Translations under genes and position numbers: made by a program
Notes under the pieces: model-generated
The model's database searches: none
What the model was told of the DNA's origin: nothing
Seen by the model: only the letters and a program-made list of their open reading frames with translations
Shown here: positions 57,559 through 64,000 of the stretch, one piece after another
How the letters are laid out: each line of letters begins with the position of its first letter
How positions within the stretch are numbered: the first letter of the stretch is position 1
Assembly: GCA_025093555.1 (NCBI GenBank)
Contig: JAIWNF010000007.1
Location: 806,001-870,000 of the forward strand
Source: Circinella umbellata
Taxonomy: Eukaryota; Mucoromycota; Mucoromycetes; Mucorales; Lichtheimiaceae
Reading direction: 5' to 3'
DNA: 64,000 nucleotides

Positions 57559-58338
57559 AGGTGCATACATTTTAGAATCGAAATTTTTATAAGTAATGTT
57601 TCAATTTTATTCTTTTAAACCACCGTCACTATACTAATTTTTTATCAGGTTATGGAGGGATATAGGATATTAGATGAAAGGTTATATGTTCCACCTGTTC
57701 AGTAACTCTATAGTGAGACTTATATCATTTTAGAACTTCTAATGACTTCAATTATTTATATAGCATCCATTACTGAACAATATAATTCAATATATCATTA
57801 ACATATATTATAATAATTTCTAGGTTTTTTATATTACTAGCAGCATCCAAAAACCCATGAATGCTTTCTTGTAAAGAATTTGAATGAATAATCACATTTT
57901 AGTTAGTACTTCATTTCTTCAACATTTTAACTTTTAGAAACAAATTTGCCTAGCATATCTTTTTTCTTTGCTTTGTGCTCTACATCTTTTTCTTTACTCT
58001 TCCCATTTTATGATGCTATTTTTATGTATTAAATGACAATATCCATATATCCATATACGGTTAAATATATACCCGTTATTTTACATAGATTTGGGAGTGT
58101 TTCAACTTTGGTTCGATCATAAGATATCCCCAGCCAAAGTGGGAAATCACCCACCAACTTTGAGCCTCAAAAAAAAGATATTTTCTGTGAAAACCAAACA
58201 GACTAATCCACAAATATTGTTCTCCATGGTTATAACTTTCATTTTTGTGGGTTAGTTTTTGTTTTGGATTTAGTTGTGTTTATTAATAGGCCATTGAAAA
58301 TAGACCGAAAAAAATTCGATTCTAAAATGTATGCACCT
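57559..58338. mobile_element. TA-flanked TIR element, about 780 bp, non-autonomous
   Basis: The left end AGGTGCATACATTTTAGAATCGAA (24 bases shared) and the right end, its exact reverse complement, extend to about 30 bp of inverted repeat with a single mismatch. TA flanks both sides (57557-57558 and 58339-58340), as expected for the Tc1/mariner group. The interior has no transposase frame. A 2-bp flank is weak evidence by itself in AT-rich DNA, but the long near-perfect termini are clear. Confidence 0.75.
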
Positions 58339-58539
58339 TAAGAAAGTAAATGTGTTTAATAAAGAACAAATAATTGAATGAGGTTATTATACAATTATTT
58401 ATCGAATTCTATATATGTAATACGTATGACACACTTACAACAAAAAATAGTTGTCCCAGATGATACACCAATATCACCTATGATGTACTATATGTTCATG
58501 ACAGAAGGTGCAGTTTGAGTGATTCAATAAAATCATTAC

Positions 58540-60156
58540 ACCTTATACACCTGTATGTTCATCTTGGCGTAATATTATTCTTAATCATTCTAAAAACTGG
58601 AAGCGAATGATAATTGTATGGCAACATAAAACAACAAATGAAGAAAGAACTTTATTATCATACGTGATTTTACTTTCGGTCTATCAATATGTACAAAAAG
58701 TTGTAGTATTCAATAATTATAGTGCACGAGTACGTAGTAACACTATTCAAGCTTTTTCCAAACCGCCAACTTTTCAAAGATTTGATTATTAAAGACTGTA
58801 CTAAAAAGATATTTTTCAATAAGTAAGTGTTAATAACTCGATGAAGTAATAAGTAAAAACATTCAGATAAAATTATTCATTTATTTTTTTTGTATAATAT
58901 AAAGATGAATTAAGTACTGCTGAAAATCCTGTTATTTTGTATGAAGAGAGTTGCCCTACACTTTGAATGCAATTTCTAAGACATTGATGATCCTGTATCT
59001 ATCATTGCAAACCATGCTTCCAATCTTCCAGAGCTGCATGCTACTCTCAATATTAGCGGTACCCTCACAACATTACGGTATATTGTTAGACCTGATTACC
59101 CAGTATTCATACCGATTACAGTAACAACACAACACAAAACATTGTTAAAAAAACTTGTATTATTTTCAGAGGATAAAGAAGACAAAATGAATTGCACTGA
59201 ACTACAAAAACTCTTGAACCATGCGTCATATCTTTCGCGTTTACCCGTTATAAACTGTGATGCCAGCATTTATACGTACAGCAGCTCAAAATCATGGTCA
59301 CAACATCAATGAACTTTACATAAATCATGAAGATACCAACGATCGTCGTATTTCATTCAACAAGATGTCAAACAACTTTGATAAAGCTCTGGGTATTGAA
59401 GTTTGTTTTACCTCGCTTCAGCATACTCCTTATTACAGTTGATTAAACACCATCATCAAACATTATCTTCTTTATTGATTACTTTTGACGAGGACGCAAG
59501 AAATAGTAACAACAAATGGAAAGATTGGACAGACGTTTTTATCTTTATTTCCACTGACAAATTTGACCCATCTAGCGTCGACCGAGCCTCAACAAAATGC
59601 TCCTTTGCTCAGTAGATATATATTACTTCTAACCAACAACAACAACCAGCAAAATCTCAATTTACAATCCTTGTTGCTACATATTAAAAATAAGATTTCA
59701 AATAATGTATTGGGTGCTATCACTGTAATATCGAAATTAACAGCTCTTGATTTATTGAATTGTGACTTTAATTCTAATAAATTACACGAGATATTGAATA
59801 TAGTTAAAAGACAAAGTGACAACAGCGCTATTACATCAGAAACATCAACAAGAATAACAATACTAATCAGGGCATCATCGTCACTGTTAGCAAAGTCGAA
59901 GCTTTCTTTGATTGGGAACAGTAGACTGGATGATGATATCCTTTTGACTGTTTCTAAAATCAAGAGTTTGGTCGGTCTTGCAATTGAAGGCGAAAATGGA
60001 AATAATGAAGTCTTTAAAGCATTTATACAAAATGTTGCTCAATCAACGGTACTCGAGAATTTCGAGATCATTAGTCCAAAGGTGACGGTTGATGACTTGA
60101 AAACTCTCTTTACCGCCAAAGCGTTAGGTATTTTGGGGTTGACTGTAATGAATTGA
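58540..60156 (+). pseudogene. F-box/LRR-type protein pseudogene, copy B
   Basis: The 5' part (58540-58792) reads CSSWRNIILNHSKNWKRM, the typical end of an F-box. After a gap with stops, leucine-rich-repeat sequence runs from 58961 to 60156; its longest open piece is 59485-60156 (223 codons). It has LTALDLLNCDFNSNKLHEIL and LLTVSKIKSLVGLAIEGEN. It aligns over about 1.2 kb with the minus-strand copy A, including 23 identical nucleotides (59122-59144 against 47117-47139). The frame is broken by a 4-bp insertion (CGTA, 59275-59278) relative to copy A and by stops upstream. F-box proteins are SCF ubiquitin-ligase adaptors; this one looks dead, though a truncated protein is possible. Confidence 0.7.
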
Positions 60157-61334
60157 TTTCTTATGGAAGATGGGCTATGAACAAGAAAATTATACCTCCG
60201 TATTTTCGATTGAATATAAATGACTCGATAATTTGAAAAGATAAAATGTACAAGAGAGAACGCTTGAATGAGATTATCTTTTATTATTCATTTGCTGAAT
60301 TGTATTGATTGGAGACACGAAATAGTATTAATTGATATATAATCAAAAGAGAAGAATACAAATTGCATATATATACTACTAGCTTAATACTAATTGAAAA
60401 TTATTACTGTTATTGCTAAACTATACATGTATCTAGTATAAATCTTAATAATTATTGATATATAATAAATAATAATAACAACATCTTGAACTATATTTTT
60501 TTTCTGTGTCACCTTAATTCTTTTTAAAAGGGGAGAGATTTCTCCTTTTAAAGATGGAACAAACAAGACATTTCATCATCTTATTCGAAATATGTATACA
60601 ATATATTTTATCCTATCAAGTAACTTGCATGTTATTCAATAATAAACACCTTTATAGAAAATATTTGTACAGTAAACTGATGGATTTATGCGTCTATATC
60701 AAAACAAAAGTATGTTTCACCAGTAAACTTATAACACGTAGCGCCTAACTAATCGCCGAGACGACAAAATATACTTTATCACAAAACCCATTATTTATAT
60801 TCTGCCAAGATAAAAGTTTATAATGTTATTATGTGGACATGTGATTCTTTGTTTTATTTCTAATAAAAAAAACCTGTCAAAAATACAAGTAAATAGTTGT
60901 TTTTTCTATACACATTGACAACGTTAAATATGTTTTCTTTTCCTTCCCAACAACCTTCTCTCTTTTTAAATTTTTTTTTAAGTTTATGCTGTGTTGTATA
61001 AAAAAAACCCCATTCATCAATTCGGAGTCAAAGCAGTTTTCTCGGTTTGCTACATGATAGAAAAAAAAAACCCCATCAAATAAAAAAAAAAAATCAAGAG
61101 CGGAACAAGTAGATTTTTAAAGATTTCACGTGAACCCGTGCGATCCCTGAACCGTGCAACCAAAAAACTTGCGGGGGCACTTACAGATTTTTATGGTATT
61201 TTGGGTTTATGTGGGTCTCTCTCTCTCTCTCTTTCTTTCTCCCTATTTTTTTTCACCCTTTCTTTATATATTCTACCTTCTGTTCAACCAGACCTTTTGT
61301 AAAACAAGAAAAAGAAAGAAGCTAAAAAAAAAAA
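60157..61334. other. Intergenic region upstream of CHO2
   Basis: Contains an imperfect hairpin (60521-60553; arms TTTAAAAGGGGAGA and TCTCCTTTTAAA), an ICRE-like motif at 61123-61133, two AAAAACCCC-type blocks (about 61003 and 61067) and a CT microsatellite (61217-61233) in the probable 5' leader. Confidence 0.5.
61123..61133. promoter_or_regulatory. Possible inositol/choline-responsive element (ICRE-like)
   Basis: ATTTCACGTGA matches the yeast ICRE consensus WYTTCAYRTGS at ten of eleven positions and contains the bHLH core CACGTG. It lies about 200 bp upstream of the CHO2 start. In yeast CHO2 is activated by Ino2/Ino4 through such sites; whether Mucorales use them is unknown. Confidence 0.35.
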
Positions 61335-62529
61335 ATGAGTGTTGATTCGGAGATTCGCCATCGTCCAACGGTGCCATCGTCAGATAATGAACAAGAAAAA
61401 AATAGTAACCGTTTATCACAAATATCTTCAGCATCGTCGTCTTCTTCTGATTATGATATGAATAAAACAGCACGTTTTTCATATGGAAAGACGCCTGATG
61501 GGAAAGGTAATTATATTATTCTCTTTTTTCTTTTAAAAAAAAGGGTGATAACATGAATAAAGTGAGACTACCAGTATAAATTTTACCACTAATAAAAAAA
61601 TAAAATAAAATATAGTATTTCGCGTACCTGGCACGCGTGATATGGTGACAGCATTATTGAACCCCAAAGAAAAAAAGAGTTTTTTCGATCTCATCACACT
61701 GGGTACCATGGGTATTGAAGTGGTGTTATTCTTTACTTTACCCACTTGGCTTAAACAAATTCTATTTATCTTTGTTTTCTTTTTTTGGCGATTGGCTTAT
61801 AATGCTGGTTTGGGTGCATTATTAAAATATCAAAGTGATAGTCGTGGTTTAGTTCGTATGGCTAAAAAATATAAGATTTTTGATCAAGAAGCTAACCCCA
61901 AGGCTTATCGTTGGCTTAAGACTCAGTTGAGCATGAAAATGGGTGATGATTATGATTTTGCTGTAAGTTTTTTTTTTTTGGGTATTGGAATTGCGGTCTT
62001 TTTTTTTTTCAGAGTTAGAATGAATGTCCGAACCTCTTTAACTTGGTTTTATTTATTATTGTATTACAATCCAAATGAGGAAGAAAAATATATGGTTTAC
62101 TATGTGTAATGAGAGAGAAAGAGAAACTAATGGAAAATCATTATATATACCTTTTTTTTATTACTTATAGACATCCCCTATTGAATATAATACTTGGTTA
62201 TTATATCGTCAATTGGTTGACTTGATCTTAATGAATGATTTCACTTCTTATATTTTGTTTATTTTATCTTGGTTCAATTTGTCTCCACAGTCATCCTTCA
62301 TTTTCGGTGATGCATTAAGATGGACAGGAGGTTTATTTATGATCCTATTCAACATTTGGGTCAAACTTGATGCTCAACGTGTTGTCAAAGATTTTGCATG
62401 GTGTAAGTATAATCTACTTTATAAAATATGACGAGGGATGCGGAGAAAGAAATGGGTTGTCATTTAACAATCAAGTTGAAATAGAAGAGAGGGGAGGTAC
62501 GGCTATTATGCCATTATAAAATAGTACTG

Positions 62530-62561
<32 letters not shown>

Positions 62562-64000
62562 CTTTTATAGATTGGGGTGATTTCTTCTTTTTAATTGAAC
62601 AATCATTAACTTTTGATGGTGTATTCGAGATGGCTCCTCATCCCATGTATTCAGTGGGTTATATTGGTTATTACGGTTTATCTTTGATGAGTGCAAGTTA
62701 TACTGTTCTTTTTGTTAGTATTGCTGCACATGCACTTCAATTCGCATTCTTGGTCTATGTCGAAACTCCACGTAAGTGTTTCACATTTTGTTTATATGCA
62801 TTAAAAAAAACACTTTTTTTTTTCTAGAAAATTTTCTTCTTTTGACTTATCATTATGGGAATATTTTTTTTGGTTGTTTAGATATCGATAAAACATATAA
62901 TCCACCCACTCTTCCTAAACGCCAACCTGCAGTAGATGGTCCTGTTTCTTCAGATGAAGATGCACCCATTATCAACTCTACATTGGATAAGAATGCTACA
63001 CGCGATTTCTATTCTTATTATTTCCGTCGTGATTTGATTGTTTTCAAGAATTTTGATTTATGTCGTTCCACTGATTTGGCTTCTGCTGCTCTTATGACTT
63101 ATTCATTTATCACTCCTTTGATTATCGGTGGTAAAGCAGGTGTTACATTTGCTATTGGACAAGCTATCTTTTGGCGTATCTTCCATTCGTATGGCCTTGG
63201 TGCTTTATTAAATGCTCAATCTCAAAACAAGTTATTTACTCGTCATTTTGTCAAATGGGGAGGTGGTGTTGACCAAGCTTTTGCCAATTGGAAGAGTATT
63301 TATAACTTATCTTTGTGTATGACTTATATTACCTTCTTTGTCGCTTGTTGGGAAATGTATTCTCTTCCAAATAACTGGACTTATGGTTTGACTTTGTTAC
63401 GACATACGCTTGGTTTGTTTTTCATTTCTTTACATATTTGGACTTCTGTGTCGATTTATGAAGTTCTCGGCGATCATGGATGGTAAATATATTTAATAGA
63501 AAGGATAATAAGTGGGAAGGGAGGAAAGAAAGAGTTCTCTGGATATGATTGTTTGAGAAAATAATGACGACTCATTTTTTATTACTTTTTCAATAATAAT
63601 AATCAGGTTCTATGGTGATTTCTTTATGGATGATCAACAACCTACTCTTATTTACTCTGGTATTTACCGATACTTGAATAATCCTGAAAAGATTGTTGGT
63701 CATATGGCTATTTGGGGTATGACTTTGATGGCCAATAGTTGGGCTATTTATGCTCTTGCTTTGTTTTCCCAAGTTTCTACTTTCTTATTCTTGAATTATG
63801 TTGAAGCTCCTCATATGCGTAAACTTTATGGTAATCAAATCCGTAAGGAAGCTGGTTTGACCAAGACATTGAAATCTGCTGCCATTGCTTTACCTAATGC
63901 TTTACCTGATAAATTCCATCAAGAAGTCAGCAAGTTAATTCGTGAAACCGCTGAGCTGCAGGCAGCTGTGAATACTACCAAGAACGTTGAACGTATTGTC
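61335..64000 (+). CDS. CHO2: Phosphatidylethanolamine N-methyltransferase (truncated by window end)
   Basis: Exons 61335..61506, 61616..61962, 62171..62402, 62571..62771, 62882..63482 and 63607 to beyond 64000 give 649 codons so far; yeast Cho2 is about 870 residues, so the C-terminal part is missing. Cho2 makes the first methylation of phosphatidylethanolamine with S-adenosylmethionine on the way to phosphatidylcholine, in the ER membrane. Two tandem methyltransferase-like membrane units are visible. Unit 1 ends with [16 protein letters not shown] and VYVETPHIDKTY; unit 2 holds [20 protein letters not shown] and [15 protein letters not shown]. The N-terminus is Ser-rich and acidic ([13 protein letters not shown]). 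Many hydrophobic segments fit a multipass enzyme. Confidence 0.95.

Noticed and set aside
58090..58180. Possible tRNA-like segment
   Set aside because: A GGTTCGATC phrase recalled a T-loop, but no acceptor or anticodon stems could be paired by eye; it also lies inside the TA-flanked element.
60521..60553. Short imperfect hairpin resembling a terminator
   Set aside because: Bacterial-type terminators do not apply here and the stem is imperfect; it may just be an A/T palindrome.

Overview
The window is nuclear DNA of a filamentous fungus, most likely an early-diverging Mucoromycota species of the order Mucorales. The DNA is very AT-rich. Genes are split by many short GT-AG introns, most of 50-150 bp. 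The products are fungal (Zn2Cys6 regulator, Ran1/Sks1-type kinase, Cho2, fungal-length Pan6), and a nuclease-like gene at the left end resembles a multicopy family I associate with Mucorales. The order is a judgement from recalled protein families, not from a search. Splice sites were chosen by eye, and every intact protein-coding model has a coding length divisible by three.

Layout. Positions 1-6000 are a transposon graveyard: a TIR element with long GC-rich ends and an 8-bp target duplication (1243-2642), related AAAAAGGTGTAC repeat arrays on either side of it, and an 874-bp hAT-like insertion (3903-4776) that splits a PD-(D/E)XK-like gene. Positions 7200-33500 are a gene-dense block: USP7/Ubp15-type deubiquitinase, pantothenate synthetase, SPX-domain phosphate transporter, membrane GNAT protein, Zn2Cys6 factor, secreted subtilisin, sugar transporter, PKA catalytic subunit and GH16 glucanase. 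Positions 33461-39399 hold almost 6 kb with no recognisable gene. Positions 39400-45135 hold a Ran1/Sks1-type kinase, a histidine-phosphatase-superfamily protein and ribosomal protein uL13. Positions 46100-60160 are framed by two decayed, homologous F-box/LRR genes in opposite orientation; between them lie DBF4, TFIIB, YIP1 and NHP2, plus two small TIR elements. CHO2 starts at 61335 and runs off the right edge.

The genes are individual housekeeping or regulatory genes, not a pathway cluster. Loose themes are nutrient signalling (PKA, Ran1-type kinase, phosphate and sugar transporters), gene expression and ribosome biogenesis (TFIIB, Nhp2, uL13), replication control (Dbf4) and membrane biology (Yip1, Cho2). 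No tRNA, rRNA or CRISPR array was recognised. The most unusual material is the set of at least four TIR or inverted-repeat elements without a visible transposase, and the inverted pair of F-box/LRR pseudogenes.
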